The translations under genes and the position numbers were made by a program. Below, piece by piece: positions 11,833 through 25,477 of a DNA stretch of 64,000 bases. The notes below the pieces were generated by a model. It did not search any database. It was given only the letters and a program-made list of their open reading frames with translations, and was not told the DNA's origin. The DNA lies in NCBI GenBank assembly GCA_947095535.1, contig OX352773.1, forward strand, positions 212,990,093 to 213,054,092, written 5' to 3'. Origin of the DNA: Poecilobothrus nobilitatus. Lineage: Eukaryota > Arthropoda > Insecta > Diptera > Dolichopodidae. The first letter of the stretch is position 1. The number at the start of each line of letters is the position of its first letter.

Positions 11833-13032
11833 ATAAAATATCATAATACAGTGTAAACAAAATAAAATATGATATATAAATTATGTTTTCTCAGTCTAGT
11901 GTAGAAAAGCTAATAAGTCAAAAAACTTCAAATTTTTTTTTTTCTTGACCTATACCTAATCACATGATATTTTCAATACTGATGTTCTGACGCTTTGATA
12001 ACAATATAGCAAATTGTAAATTAATTCCGTACCCAAATAAAAAATAACTGATTTACAAGATTAAAAAAATGCTAACCTGCAAAATAATAAAAAATGACTT
12101 ATGTACTTTTATCGAAATAATACTTGTACCTCAATTACATCTGAAAGGGAACTGTTAATTTGCTTCCTCATCACACTGATGTTGGTGATGAACCAAAATA
12201 AAAAATTTAACAAAATTTTTAAGCTTCGAACAAAAAAAAAAAGAATTATAGAATTCGCATTCATTTTCTATTTTTTAATTTTATCCATTTTTCTAAAGGA
12301 TTTTTTTTTTGCAAATCGAGAATATCCTTAAAAAAATTGAATTACCTTTAAAAAAATGATTTTATTTAAACTTTACTAAACAAAAAAAGAATATAAAATG
12401 TTTACTTTACAATAAATACCGTTACTTTCTTCTACTTCGTTACTATTTTTATATACGATTATTACAGTATTTCTTTTTACCACCAAAAATAAATTGAGTA
12501 AAACAAAAACATTTGTCTAGTTTTAATTTTTATAAGTTATAAAAAAATTAAAAAGTATAAAAAACATAATAGAAAAAAAAATGAGACAACAACAGTAAAT
12601 TGAGAAAGAAAGGAAAAAAAAAACAACTTATAATATTTTCTCTTTTGTATATTTTTTTAATTAAATTGTTATTTACCTTTTCATTTTAATATTGTTAACA
12701 ATTTTCTTTAAATTTAAATTTGTTTGATTTTTTTTTTTTTATTTTTTTTTTACTTTCTATCTCTTTTTATCTATTTCGTTGTCTTTTATTTTTTTTTTAT
12801 CTTCCATTTTTTTCTTTTTTAAATTAAAATACGATTTTTTATATTTGTAATCATTAAATTTTTTTTATATTTTTTCACTGACAGTAACAAAGATAGAAAT
12901 ACAAAAAAAAAAAAGATACAAAAGAAATAAAAAGGAAAAGTTAAATAGAATTTTACCATTTTTATTAAATTTTATCTCTTTTCTATTACCGTTATTACAT
13001 TAATAGGATATTTTTTGTTTTTCTTTTTTCAG

Positions 13033-13138
13033 AATGTATTACGAGAATTAGAAGTAAAGAAACCACAATTAAATGAACTGGTCCATACAGCTGAAACACT
13101 TAAAACTGATGTTAATCGCCAACAATTACAAGAGAAAG
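13033..13138 (+). CDS. Dys: Dystrophin internal exon C (helix B region of the same repeat)
   Basis: This exon is 106 nt: 35 codons plus the first base (G) of a split codon, so it leaves in phase 1. The acceptor is CTTTTTTCAG and the donor AAAG/GTAAGTTT. It begins NVLRELEVKKPQLNELV, has HTAETLK and ends QQLQEK. The LE..KPQL.EL, A..LK and final EK pattern follows human dystrophin exon 52 (LEQRRPQLEEL, AAQNLK, ITDR; from memory), which is also phase 0 to phase 1 and 12 nt longer. It continues the three-helix spectrin-like repeat begun in exon B. Because the exon length is not a multiple of three, skipping it would shift the frame, as for human exon 52. The next exon, expected to supply two bases and then helix C, is not found to the end of the window. 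Confidence 0.95.
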
Positions 13139-14936
13139 GTAAGTTTGTTGTTCCTTTTTATTTTCAGAATAACTTAATTTAAGTTATTTTATTGTTATAA
13201 TTATTATTATTATTATTATTGTTGTTCTATAAAGGTATGTTCTATTGAAGGAATTTTGTAATATTTGTTTTGGACTTTTTTTTTTTTAACATTTGAAACT
13301 TTCTTTAATTTTTCAAAAAGAAAAAAAAAAATGTTTAGAAGGTAAAAAACAGGATGGATCAGTTTATTTGAATACTTAGGGTTAAAACAAAATATTTATA
13401 TGCTTAATTTAAATTTTGAAAGTAGAAATATTTAGACTGTTTTTAATTTATACATTATGTTGTAAAAGTAAAATAATTTACAATTAGTAAGTATTTCTAA
13501 GCATAGTTGGCAAAAAGAAAATATTATGTACATTATATTTTCGAGTATACACCTATTTTTTATTATAAATAAATAAACCGTTGTTGCCTCTACTTGGTCT
13601 AAATATTTCTACTATCTTATATTATATTATATTAGTTCTAGGATAACAGCATTATCTTTTACATATTGGATTTTTTAATGTGTGATCAGAATTTCGACTT
13701 TCTACATAAACCCGCCCTCGTTATTTTTTTAAAGAAACTATACCGTTATCCCTTCTCTTCTCAAAACAATATGAAGGAAAAGAGTTGCTTTTAATCTCTT
13801 AAGTGTTGACGAGAGATTTTCTTTAGTTCTACAATTAATATACAAACGATTAAAGGTTTTCTAAACATGTATACAATTTTTTTAATTTTTTCCTAATGAT
13901 GTATAAAAACTATGGCTTCAGCTTCAATTGCTTTATAGTCACTTCTTGCAACATTTTATTTTAACATCGGCAACTCTCTGCTCTAAAAATAAAGTATTTT
14001 TTTGTTTTTTTCCTTCTTTATTACAATAATAATCTTTTGGATTGAAATTCTCCAAAATTCTCCATTCTCCAGTTATATTCGCTCTACATGTAAATACCCA
14101 CACTCACTTTTATCTTTATAAAAAACAAAGCTAAGATAAAACAAAACAAAAAAAAAAAAAAACAATTTTCTTAGATTTCTAAGAAAACAACAAAAAAGTA
14201 GGTGAAGTGTTAATTAATATGGAGGATTTCAAGAAGAATAAAAGAAAGGAATAAATATATAAAAAGACAAAGAAATTGTAAACAGTGATAATCCAATAAT
14301 AAAAATAATAATAAAAATAAAAAATAAAAAATATTTTCAAGTTGACATAACTGACTTTATCGGTTGGTTAGGTTCAATCTTTTGACCGACCAACAAAAAA
14401 TAAAAACAAAAAAAAACCAAAATCAAAAACAATAATAAAAAAATAAAAAACAAAACTCATAACAAGGTGAAATAAAAAGAAATAAAGAAAGAAAATGTAT
14501 ATAGGGTCGAATCTATTGTGTATAGAGTTGGGTGGTTCATTGTGATTAAAGGGCCAGTTTATTAATATGAAAAGATAGAAAATTTAATGGAAAATAGATA
14601 AAATAAAAAGAGAGGGATAAAAAAAACATTGTTATGGAAAATTGACACAAGAGTACTTGTAGCACGTGAATGAAAAATGAAAATACAAATATATTAATAT
14701 ATAGAGTTCTTTATTTTATGGACAGGTAATTTGATTGATTGAGTGTTTGTTTGTTTAATTTTTTTTTTTTTTTTTATTTATTCAAGGTGTCAGGTTATTG
14801 TTAGGTGGTATTTTAGGGGTTATCTATACAATTGCGTTCTTTACTTTAATTTTGATCAAAAAATGATAAAAATATATGTATAAATAATTGTTGATTATAT
14901 TTATGAATAATATCATAGGAAAAATATTAAATATAC

Positions 14937-15053
14937 TGATATTTTTCTTTATAACTATATATTATATAAAATATATATATTATATAAAATATATATATAT
15001 ATATAAATATATATATTAAAAAATATATACATATATGTATATATATAAAAATC
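14937..15053 (+). repeat. AT-dinucleotide-rich tract
   Basis: Repeated TATATTATATAAAATA-type segments and (TA)n runs, prone to slippage and self-pairing. No other signal. Confidence 0.9.
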
Positions 15054-17299
15054 AGTGAATGATAGAGGGTGGATAATTCAAAGAAATTATAGTCTATTTC
15101 AAACAATCAATTATTTATTATTTTATCAATAAAATTAAAACTTTTCACTTTTGATTAATTGAATTTTGCCCTTCTATAAAATATGATATCAATTGGACTT
15201 AATAATATATATAGCTGGAGATCAAAATGTATAGAAATTATTAATTTTAACAATTAACCGTAGATATTTAATAGTTAATCTTAAGATATCAGTGCGAAAA
15301 TATATTCTATATATGATATTTTTATAAGTAGTAAAATGTATACAGTACAGTAATAAAATAAGAACTGCAATACCGTTCAGTATTAAATGGAAAATGGTTA
15401 ATGTCCGATTTGAAGAAGTTGTAATTTTTTTTTTTTAGATATGCAAAAAATCTCTTTTGATTGATAATTTTGTATGAGAACTGAAGTATTTGGTTCCATT
15501 TACCAGGTAAATTGAGATTAAAAGAAATTGTACCTACTCTTTAGAAACCCTGCCAAAGTTAATTAAATAAAAAAAAAATGCCGATATTGTTTATCAGTTT
15601 AATTTTTATATTAAATTTATAGATGTTTTTTTATACAAATCATTATATTATTATTATTAAAATTTGTGGTAAGCAGGCGCATTCATTTTTAAAGTAAATT
15701 TTTTTTGGTTTTAATCTTTCAACTTAAATTCTTTCGTTAAGTTTTCAATATCAACCTCATAATTTTATACAATAAATGATATTTTATTTTATTTATGCAA
15801 ACAATTTTTATTAAGCAACAGGTATTTCTGGATCTTAAACTTAAAGTAAACAGTGAATATCCAAAATAAAAAGTAAACATTCCTGTAAATTAAACAGCAA
15901 AGTAAAATTATACACACATAAAGTAGTCCTTTAGGCAAAATTTTAGCACAGAAAAATATAAATTCTATACAAATTCTATTCTGAATGTATCTAAATATAA
16001 ATATGTATTATGTAGTAAGTATTATGTGGTAAGTAATTGGTTATCTTAGACGAAAAACCAACATAATTTCTATATGCAAAAATTATAATTTATTTGATGA
16101 CTTAATTATAATTAAAAGATAATAATCTGACTAGATACCAGTTCTTAAGCCTTGATAAATAACATATATCTTAAAATAATAAAAAAATTAAATATAAACG
16201 TAAGATTTATAAAGCACAAACATGTTCATATAATTGTGGCTGCCCACTTTAATTTTTCTCCTCAATCTATTTTTGAAACTTTGATATTATTGTGATTAAA
16301 ATCAAAATCATATGATTTGCTCTCTATTTATCTGCGAAAATAGAGAGGAAAACCTATTCGTCTAAAGTTAACATTTAGCTACAACATATTGATATTGTAC
16401 ATCAGTATTTTTCTTTTGGGATTTGTATATCTTTTTAATAAATTTAATTTAATATATCCTGAAAATATTGAATCTTTCGAAACATTTTTTTTTTTTATTT
16501 TTGTTTGTTTTGAATCCTGCAGAAATGAAATGAACCAGACCAGAATGAGAAACATGGGGTATATTAAAAAGTATAAAGGAAATTTTTTGTTTTATAAAAT
16601 AAAAGAATAATATTTTCCCTTTTTTACTTTGTTTTTGTAATATTTTCTTTTCTTTTCGTTTTTTTTTTTGATTCAATAACAACGTTTTTATGACTTAACA
16701 AATTTAATAATAACCTATGAGGAACAGAATATAAACAAAATAATACCTAGTTATATTGTATATCGATGGTCTCACCTGTTCTCCTTAAATATTTCTCGAA
16801 GATGAAATATTGTAACAACAAAAAAGAAAAAAACAAAGGAAGAATTATTTTTATTAAAAAATTTGTTAGAAGGATAATCTTCAATAAGATATAATAAAGA
16901 AAGTTCTTTTTTTACAAAAGTAGTAGTAATATATCGTCTCATTTGGGGTAGTTGATTTTTTTTTCTTTTATATTTAGAAGAAGTAAAGAAGAATGCTTTA
17001 TTTTATGTCGCTTATTGTATTTAGTTATTTTCTATAATGGTTACGCATCTAAGGTTAGGTTCAATTAGAAGTTCAATTTTAGAAGCATATATAGCGGTTT
17101 TAATTTTTCATGATAAATCTTCTGAGCGGTTAATGATGCCTCATTGAAGATTAAGAAAAACATATGAGAAAGTCTTTTAATCTTATCATAATTATTTTTA
17201 GATATTAACAGTTTGTTGTTGTTATCGGTCCGATTAATTTTTTTTAAAACAAGTATCAGTTTATGATTCAACTTTTATCTTATTTTTTATAGATGAAAA

Positions 17300-17478
17300 G
17301 TGAGTAAATGTATCAGTATTTACTACATTCTAGGTCTGTAGTGTACCTTCAAAACGTACGACAGCCTATTCGACCAGAGTTGGTGTTAATTTTCACAAAA
17401 TTCCACGGTGATGTCTATCTGACGGAAGAAACTTTGAAACTTTCTCAGATCAATGCCAGGGAGATCACTTAAATCTTG
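17300..17478 (-). repeat. Unnamed repeat, copy 2 (antisense)
   Basis: The reverse complement carries GTTTCAAAGTTTCTTCCGTC, then AACTCTGGTCGAATAG, then TACGTTTTGAAGGTACACTAC and a TAGTAAATACTG block. These match copy 1 at 11393-11630 in order. The middle of copy 1 (about 60 bp) is missing. It is less AT-rich than its surroundings. Confidence 0.6.
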
Positions 17479-18601
17479 GAAGAAGAAACTATCAAGGTAT
17501 TTCCGTTTTTTTCTTGACAGACTAGTGGCATGTATCTTAAAGGGAGATATCAATTTTTAAAAATAAAAAAATTTTTAATTTTTAAAAAACAAGTTTTAAA
17601 TAAATTTGAGGTGTTCAGAATATCTATAGAGTATGAAAAATGTAATAGATTTTCTTATGTCTGAATTTTTTAGAACAATAGTAGTTAATTAGGCGTTTAC
17701 AACTTATAATAATAAAAATTATAATATTAAAGTTCTTTAGTAGGTCGAGAATAGTTACTTTTCTTTCAAATAAAGGTTATTTTATTTTTAATATAAAAAA
17801 TTTAAAAATTATAGATCGTTAGCTTAAAAATTATTTTCAAAACTCTTTCCAAATCAAAGTTTTCACTCAGGGTTTAAGTCTATGTAGCTATTTTTTTTTT
17901 AGATTAAGTTTAAGTCAATCTCATCAAAATGTTGTTAACAAATTATCATCATATCTTTAAATTGTATTTCAAACAACCTTATGATTTAAACAAGGTTCAA
18001 GAAACAATTGTACTATTTAAACAAGTTTTTCTTATTTTTATCTTTTCATGCTCTAACACCCCATCTAATAAATTTATCAAATTAAATATCATCAATATTT
18101 TTAACATGTTGCGCATAATTTTTACTGTGTGGATGATAAACCGCCAGATATATATATATTACCCCCAATAAAATATTTTTAACTTAGTAAAGAAATAAAT
18201 AATATAATGATTTTGTCAGTATCTAGACATCAACACAGTTATTTTATAACCATTTTTTTTACACTATAAGACAGAAAAAATAAACTTTTTCTTGTTTACT
18301 TAATGGATTCAGTCAAAACAGAGGTAAGTAAAATAAACTAAACATCCAATTTCACCACATTACACCACCATAAGATGATTTATTATATGTATAAGAAACT
18401 ATAAAGTATGATTTCTATTCTATTTCTATATCTGGTATTTTTTTTTTTTTTTTGTTGTATATATAATTTTGTATTATTTTGCGGCTTCAACGAGTAATAA
18501 GGTCAAACCTTTAAGGATTCTTCGTATGCAATAAAGTTACAACATCATTTATTGTTACCATTATTATTACCAATACAAATACAAACATTTTGAATCAACA
18601 T

Positions 18602-18655
18602 AATCATCATTATTATTATTTTCATCATGATCATCAGCATCGTCATCATCAATGT
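18602..18655 (+). repeat. Imperfect (ATC/ATT)n microsatellite
   Basis: Interrupted ATC and ATT triplets. The His/Tyr-rich open frame across it is a by-product of the triplet repeat and not a gene. Confidence 0.9.
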
Positions 18656-21561
18656 AGTTACTATCATTGTAGGAATCCTGTTGGAAACCTGATTATTATT
18701 ATGTTCATAGTTTATTGTGAACGTGTGTTCGTTAACCTCAATTTTTTATTTTTTTTTATTTTCTGTGCTTCAACAGTACCTTATTGCGGCGACAATAAGT
18801 TAAAATCAGTTTGTGAAAAATTCTATTAGTGGAGTTTTTTCTTTTTTTTTTTTTGATTCTGATTCAAAAGTGCAATGAATGTTTCTTTTTTTTAGCTCTC
18901 TAGATAAAAGAATAGAATAAGGAATAATATTTTTTTAATAGAATTTGTTGCATATAATATTTAGTGGAAACTTTTTCCCTTTTCCGATATTATGAGGCGA
19001 AACGAATATAAAAATACAACCCGCGGAATGTGGGACATTTTATACGCTTATTATATTCTTTTGTTTTTTTTATTAAATTTGTTATTTGTATGTGATTAAG
19101 ATACATTTTTTTCCCTTAATAAAATATAATTTTGTCTTTTAATTTCCTGACTTCAAACCGGAAAAATCACTTTACTTTCTGTTCAGATATAATTTTTTTT
19201 TTTTGCTCTTAAGGAAAAATAGTAAAATTATGAATAATACTATAGACTTAAAAAAAAAAAAAACAAAAAAAAAATACAAAAGAAAATGCGAGAAAATTAT
19301 GATTTGTTTCCTTGTTTTATTCTGCATTGAAGGAAACAAATGTGAATTGTGTGCATAGTTATCAAGTGAAAGCATTAAAATGGTATATTAATGCAGTTTT
19401 TTTTTATCTTAAAAATATGTACTATAAAAATATTATTTTTGTTTAAAAAGAGTTCACATATTTGTTTTCAAGATTAAAGAAGACTTTAAACATATTTTAG
19501 AAGACTCCAAGAAGAAAAAATAAATAAATTTATTAGTTTAATATTTTGAAACTTGCGGCATTTATATCAAAATTTAATTATTTGTTTGTCACATTAAAAT
19601 AATGTTTTATTCGATACATTTTAAAAACTTTAAATCCACCATTGAGATACAGGGATGTCTAAAAGAAGAAATGTCTTAGGTTTTTTAGATAGATCTACAA
19701 AGTTTTTTTTTATTCTTAATTGTATATATAAATTTTGATACAAATTATATTTTTTTTTTAATTTTCTTATCGTCCCAAAACTTTTATTTCGTTTCTGAAG
19801 AACCTTCAAACTTCAAGTTTCATTTTAGTTATCAGATTTGTTTTATTTTTAATCAAGAAAAATAAATAGGCTATAAGGCAAACATGTATTGTATTTTTTC
19901 GAGTTTTTGTTCTGAATTCTTCTTTTGTTATATGTGAAGAAATTCTAAAAAATAAATACAAAAAAAAAAAAAAATCAATTTAAAAAAAAAATTGAATTTA
20001 GTTTATATTTTTTTTCAAGGATTTTTTTGAAGATTTATTTTTCTTAAATTTGTCTCAGAAAGATTTTGATTTTAGCATACGATTTTCATTTTAAAAATAT
20101 TTTTTCTATCACTTAATACGAAAAAAGGTAGACTACTGCACAAACCATAGGAGGATCCAATTGTGAAATCGTATAGTGCAAAATGTCTTATGAAAGAAAA
20201 TAAGTATGTCTTCTAGAATATATGCTTAAATTCAAATTAATTTTAGAAGCAGCCTAAAACTATGCAATTCATGCTATTTTCTTCTGTTACAATGAGGATT
20301 CTGTAGTTAAGAAGTTTGTGCTGTAGTTCAAAGCTTTATATGAGCATAAACAATAAAATTCTTATTTTTTCCATTGGCATTGTTATATTATAAATGTGTT
20401 ATAAACAAATTTCTTAATTTATTAAAACTTTTTTTTGCACAAAAAGAAAAGTAAAAAATTAATAAACATGGTATTAAAATTTTATCAATGTAATATAAAA
20501 TTATCGTTACAATGGAAATCTTTGATAAAGACAAACAACTATAATAAAAGTAAACGAATGAATTCAAAATGTAATAAAAAACATTTTTATTATTCAAAAA
20601 CATTTGTAGTATTAACAAAATAAGAAAATGCTTGTTGGGTATATTAGCCTGTAAATTATTATGTAATATTGGACAGGGGATGAATAAAAGTAAGTAATAA
20701 TTAGAAAACTGGGAACAAAAACATCGGAATAGTTTAGGACGAAATTTTATTACTTAATTTTTTTTTTTTTTTTTAATTTTTTATACTTTGAAACAGGATG
20801 ATTTAAAGGTACCCAAATATTTTCTTATTATCTTATCAAATTCAATACCATTTTAAATTTGTTAAAAGTTTGTTCCGAGAGAAAAGAAAAATAAAACTTG
20901 TGAATTTAAAAAGAAAAGGTACAAAAATCTTTCAATAATTATTTCATCTTTGAATCACTCTATGTGCTCTATGTCATGTCTTAATGTACTTTTTATTTAA
21001 ATTACACTCGACGTATATACATAATATGCAAAGAAATAAAACAAAATTACTGGAAAAATCAAGGGGAATTCAGCAGTAAAAATAATAACAGAAAAGAAAG
21101 AGAATAATAATAATAATAATATGTTCTTTAGGTAGGTACTTAAAATAAGAAAAGCATACGATAGCATATAAAACAAAAAAAAAATTGTAAGATTACTAGC
21201 TTTTTAATTCAAATCTTTATTCTTAGATTATTATAAGTTACAGAGATGGACAAATTAATTTAATTTGTTGTTATTTTATTTCATTAAAAACAAAAAATAT
21301 AATTAGGACTTCTTAGAAGCATAGCGATGTCTTTGAATGACCATCAAATATATTTATGTGTGGACTGACACAATTTTTTATATTCAATCTTCTACTGATA
21401 ATTATTTGGCAACTACGATCCTTTCCTCTTACTAAATATTCAAGTTAGTTTTTAACGGTACTGAAGTACTTAACGGCCTAAGGAAATAAATAGTGAAACA
21501 CCAAAACAAATATCCTTATAAAAAGCAAATCATACTCTTGATTAAAAATACACCTTGTGAA

Positions 21562-21671
21562 TTACATTGGATTCACTGAAACTTCTTGTGTAGTATTTGC
21601 TCCACTTATCTCGGTTTTATTTAAACTAACTTCTACATTACTAGACTCCGAATAATGTGACCATTTTTGTT
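21562..21671 (-). other. Candidate antisense C-terminal exon of an unrecognised nested gene
   Basis: On the minus strand an acceptor-like TTTTTTTCTAG is followed by two bases completing a codon, then a 35-codon frame to TAA. It starts QKWSHYSESSNVEVSLN, passes NKTEISGANTTQ and ends EVSVNPM. The composition is balanced and hydrophilic, unlike the Phe/Ile/Asn/Lys-rich chance frames nearby, and the segment is GC-richer than its flanks. It resembles a cytoplasmic tail of a membrane protein, but I do not recognise the family. No further exon of the same gene was found with confidence upstream on that strand. A 35-codon frame can arise by chance here, so this is a lead only. Confidence 0.25.
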
Positions 21672-23859
21672 CTAGAAAAAAATTAATATTATCTTATTCT
21701 AAAAAAAAAAAAAAAAATCGCAGACAATAAAAAAGACACAGAATAAAAGAAAGCAAAAAACATTAACATTATAGTAAATAATCAGAAGTACGCATACTGC
21801 ATAGTAATCACAAAATTTATTCATGTTTCTTTAAAAAAATTTTTTTTTTTTACAATTTTTTATTTCTAGACATTATTTTTCAAGACTTTTTTTTTTGGTT
21901 TTTTTTTTTTTTTATTACTTGAATTGAAATAAAGGTGAATTTATTCAATAGGAACATTTCCTTTTCCTTTCTTCATTTTTCTATTTATTGTTTTTTTTTC
22001 TTATTGTAAGTAGTTGGCAACATCAGTTTTTAGTTCTTTGAAGTATTTTTATGTTTTTTGTCTATATGTATCTTAAAGATATAATATCTACTCTAAATAT
22101 TGAAACACGTTTGTCCTTTATATAGAATTTTATTTACTAATCAAGATAGAGAAATTTTTGTTCTCTAGAACATAATTTATACTATAGTATACTTCAACAA
22201 TATATTATTAAAGTTAACTGGAAAATTTACCTTGAAATCAATTGGAAAAATAACATGGCAACAATAAAATTTAGAAGTGTAAGTATATTGAGTATTTTAA
22301 TATTATGTATAAAAAAGAATCATTGATTTATTTATTATTTGTTTGTTATTTTTTTATTGTAAGCCTAATTTATTTCAATCTCCTGCGGTTGGGTAAAAGG
22401 AAAAGATTGGCTTTGGTTTGGTTAAAAAAAAAAACAAGTCAATATTTTCAATTTTTTAAATCCAGTTTAAATTTTGTTTTAAATAATATAATATGATCTT
22501 TAGAGATACGGTTAATTAACAAAGGTTTATTATATCGTGGAGTGTTATGAAATTTTAATGTGATACCTTGTAAAATATGGTGTAGAAAAAATTTAAGCTT
22601 TAATATATGATTTACAATAAATTTATTGTATGTACCTTTAATATAACCTCCGTTTCATAACAAAAAAAAAAAAAAATTTGGCAAATTTTTCTGGGGTTAT
22701 CAAAACTTTTTTATTAAAAACTTATCCTTCCTGTCTTCCTATCTAATAATTTTCTTTTTGAGATAAATTAAATTCTTCTCTATTTCAATATTAATTTTAA
22801 ATAAATACTTAATATAAAATAATGCATTTTACCATCGTATTTGATAGCTCTGTGGCGTTAAACTATTCTAGCATTATTTACCAGGCTGATATCGGATTTC
22901 TTCTCTACTTCAACGTAATTGCAGTACCGTCAAGATTTTTATTTTTTACATACTGATGATTCCAATTATCCTAAGTTATTTTCATTCTTATGCCTGAAAA
23001 CTTCCCAACCTATAAATATGACCAAAGCTTTTATATCTTAATAAATCAAATTGTATCTAAATAATTGCAGGCTTCTCTTCGTTTTGAAATAGCGATGTTG
23101 CAGCGATCAAATCTTTATTTCTTTGCATTTCAAGTATTTTTCTGTTTTACTTTTGTAATTTTTTTTTTTTTTATCATGACTTTATTGGGCTACTGTAGTT
23201 CTGCTGTAATCATAATAATCAATTAAATTTAAAAAGATTTTTTAGTAGCAAAAATTACAAAAAAAAAAAAAAATTTTTAAATTTTTTCGTTTCATAAGCG
23301 TATGGTAAACAATTGAAAACCATTTTCCAATGATAAACTTTTACTAAATATTGTTTTATTTTTTTCTAGTTTTTTATATATAAAAATTTTCCAATCTCTT
23401 AAATAAAACTACCTATATAAGCATATTTTAAAAACAAAAATATTTCACGATGTAAAACTTTTTCCACAATATAGATATAAAAAAGTTTTACACAATTTTT
23501 CTTAAAAAGAACTTTAGATGCAGAAATAAAATGATATAAGGGAACTAGACCACAAGGACAACTTTGTATTTTATATATGAATGAATACTTTTCGGAGGTA
23601 TTTTTAATGCAAATTTCTTTGGAAAAACTTTTTCATACTACATGCTTGTTTGTTTTTTTTTTTGTTTGCATCTGCTGATGATTTTAAGGGTTGTTTTTCT
23701 TCTGGTTTGCAATTTATTTGTTATAAACTTTAAGTTCAAAATGCACTTTTAGGTTTTTTTGGTTAGAAAATTCAAAAATGTTTTGTTTGAAATCAAAAAG
23801 AAAAAGAAAATTAAATTAATCATATATGAAGAATATATTGATAGTTGTGCACTTGTAAA

Positions 23860-24840
23860 TGGGAGCACCACAGTTGGCCTAAATCCATTTCTCAAAAAGA
23901 CATTTGGCATAAACACAGTTGGCATAAAAAGACTGTCAACATAAAACCAGGTAGCATAAAAAGTCATTTAGGAAAATTTCATTTGTACTTATTGGACTTC
24001 GCATAAAATTTTGTTGGCAAATGGTACATTTGGCATAAATCTTTTTGGCAAATGGGACATAATTGGAAGTATGCCAATTAATCAGATTACTTAATTATTT
24101 TGTTTTTTGATAATTTTTATTTTTATAATTAAAAAAAAAACAGGTTTTTGAAAATAATTTTTGTGATGCGATTTAAACTCTATTATGAACTATAAACTAA
24201 AAAAAAGATATTGGAAAATAAATTTTTTGACATTTTTTTAAAAGTATAAAAGTATATTTTAGAGCTAGTTGGATTCAAAATCAGGATTGCCCCATTTTTC
24301 TATAATATTTATATTTATGTATGAATGAGATTCTTTATTAGGAAGAGTTTTGGAGTTGGATTCAAAATCAGAGTTATACACCTTTTACAGAATATTTATA
24401 TAATTGTATATTATGGAAGATTCTGAATTAGGAGAGATTTTAGAGTTGGTTACGAAATCAGGGTATTTTACCTTTTTTTCAAATTTTTTTTCTATTCATC
24501 TTTCCATTTAAATACGGAATCATAATCATCATTGTCATCATAATGATCATCATCATCTTCACTATTTTCATCATCATCATCATCATGACCAACACTACCA
24601 ACCTTATTACGTAACCAACAACTAAAATATCTACAAAAAATTTATGCCAAATGTCCCATTTGCTAAAAAGATTTATGCCAAGTGTTCCATTTGACAACAA
24701 CATTTTATGCGAAGTGTCCAATTAGAACAAATTGAATTTTGTTAAATGTCTTTTTATACTACTGGTATTATGCTAAAAGTCTTTTTATGCCAAATTTATT
24801 TTTGATAAGTGGATTTATGTTAAATGTCATAGACCCATCG
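23860..24840. mobile_element. Foldback-like element 1 with GGCATAAA-type arms
   Basis: Left arm 23860-24060 and right arm 24641-24840 are inverted repeats of about 200 bp, roughly 80% alike by eye. The arms are built of short repeated phrases such as TTTGGCATAAA and GGCAAATGGGACAT. The centre holds three tandem copies (near 24261, 24352 and 24442) of a segment reading AGAGTTGGATTCAAAATCAG with spacing about 90 bp, and an ATC microsatellite. No coding capacity is seen. The structure resembles foldback elements, whose long terminal inverted repeats are themselves repetitive. Confidence 0.7.
24521..24588 (+). repeat. Interrupted (ATC)n microsatellite
   Basis: ATC/ATG triplets within the centre of the foldback-like element. 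The Met-rich minus-strand open frame here is an artefact of it. Confidence 0.9.
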
Positions 24841-25477
24841 TGTCAGATATTATTAGTATATGTATGTATTTTGTTTTTTGAAACTTTGATTTAAAAAAAA
24901 ATTTATGTCGAAACATTTCAAAATCAAATCCTTTTAAATTTTCTATATTTTATATTATTATTAAATGTAGAGATTTAAATTTCTAAATATTTAAGATTTT
25001 AATGGATAATCAAATAATGATTAATCTGTATTTTAAATACATTAAAAAGGGACATTTTTTTTTGTTTATGCTTTGAAAAATTAAATACCTATTTTTCTTT
25101 TAAATTTAAATAAAATTTACTAAAAAGATATTTCATTTTTTTTTTTTTGTTTTTTAACCTACATTAATTATAAGCTCAAGGCTATATGAATTACAACTGC
25201 ATAGTAAATAAATTCTGTAAATAAATTGAAATTTCGCAAAATATTTTAATTTATAAAAGGAAACAAAACAAAAAAAACACAAGCCATAAACATGGGCACT
25301 TTATAAATTATTTTTCCATTTTAGCGTTTATTAAAATATAAATAATACCATAAGTATTGGTAGTTAGCCAAGAAAATAATAGGACAATTGGTTATCATAA
25401 GTACCTATCTATAATATTTTACAATTATTTCCTTCCAATTTAGTAAATATTTTTGATTTTTATTTCTAGTTGACTCC

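Larger units (their letters stand above)
7438..13032 (+). other. Dys: Dystrophin intron B-C (5,595 bp, phase 0)
   Basis: Donor GTAAGTAC at 7438 and acceptor CTTTTTTCAG ending at 13032. It contains a near-perfect hairpin at 8.05 kb, an ATT microsatellite at 9.24 kb, a family 2 element at 9.9-10.65 kb, one copy of an unnamed repeat at 11.4 kb and a possible tRNA-derived SINE head at 11.75 kb. I see nothing further in 8130-9900 or 11850-13000 beyond A/T homopolymers. Confidence 0.85.

Noticed and set aside
14360..14400. Apparent stem around CGGTTGGTTAGG and GACCGACCAAC
   Set aside because: Pairs over only about seven bases with mismatches; not distinguishable from chance.
18590..18829. His/Tyr-rich frame
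   Set aside because: Translation of an ATC/ATT microsatellite.
22846..22960. Possible exon on either strand (SSVALNYSSIIYQADIG on +, EVEKKSDISLVNNARIV on minus)
   Set aside because: Both strands are open over the same short stretch and neither has good splice sites or a recognised family.
24479..24721. Met-rich minus-strand frame
   Set aside because: Translation of an ATC microsatellite within the foldback-like element.
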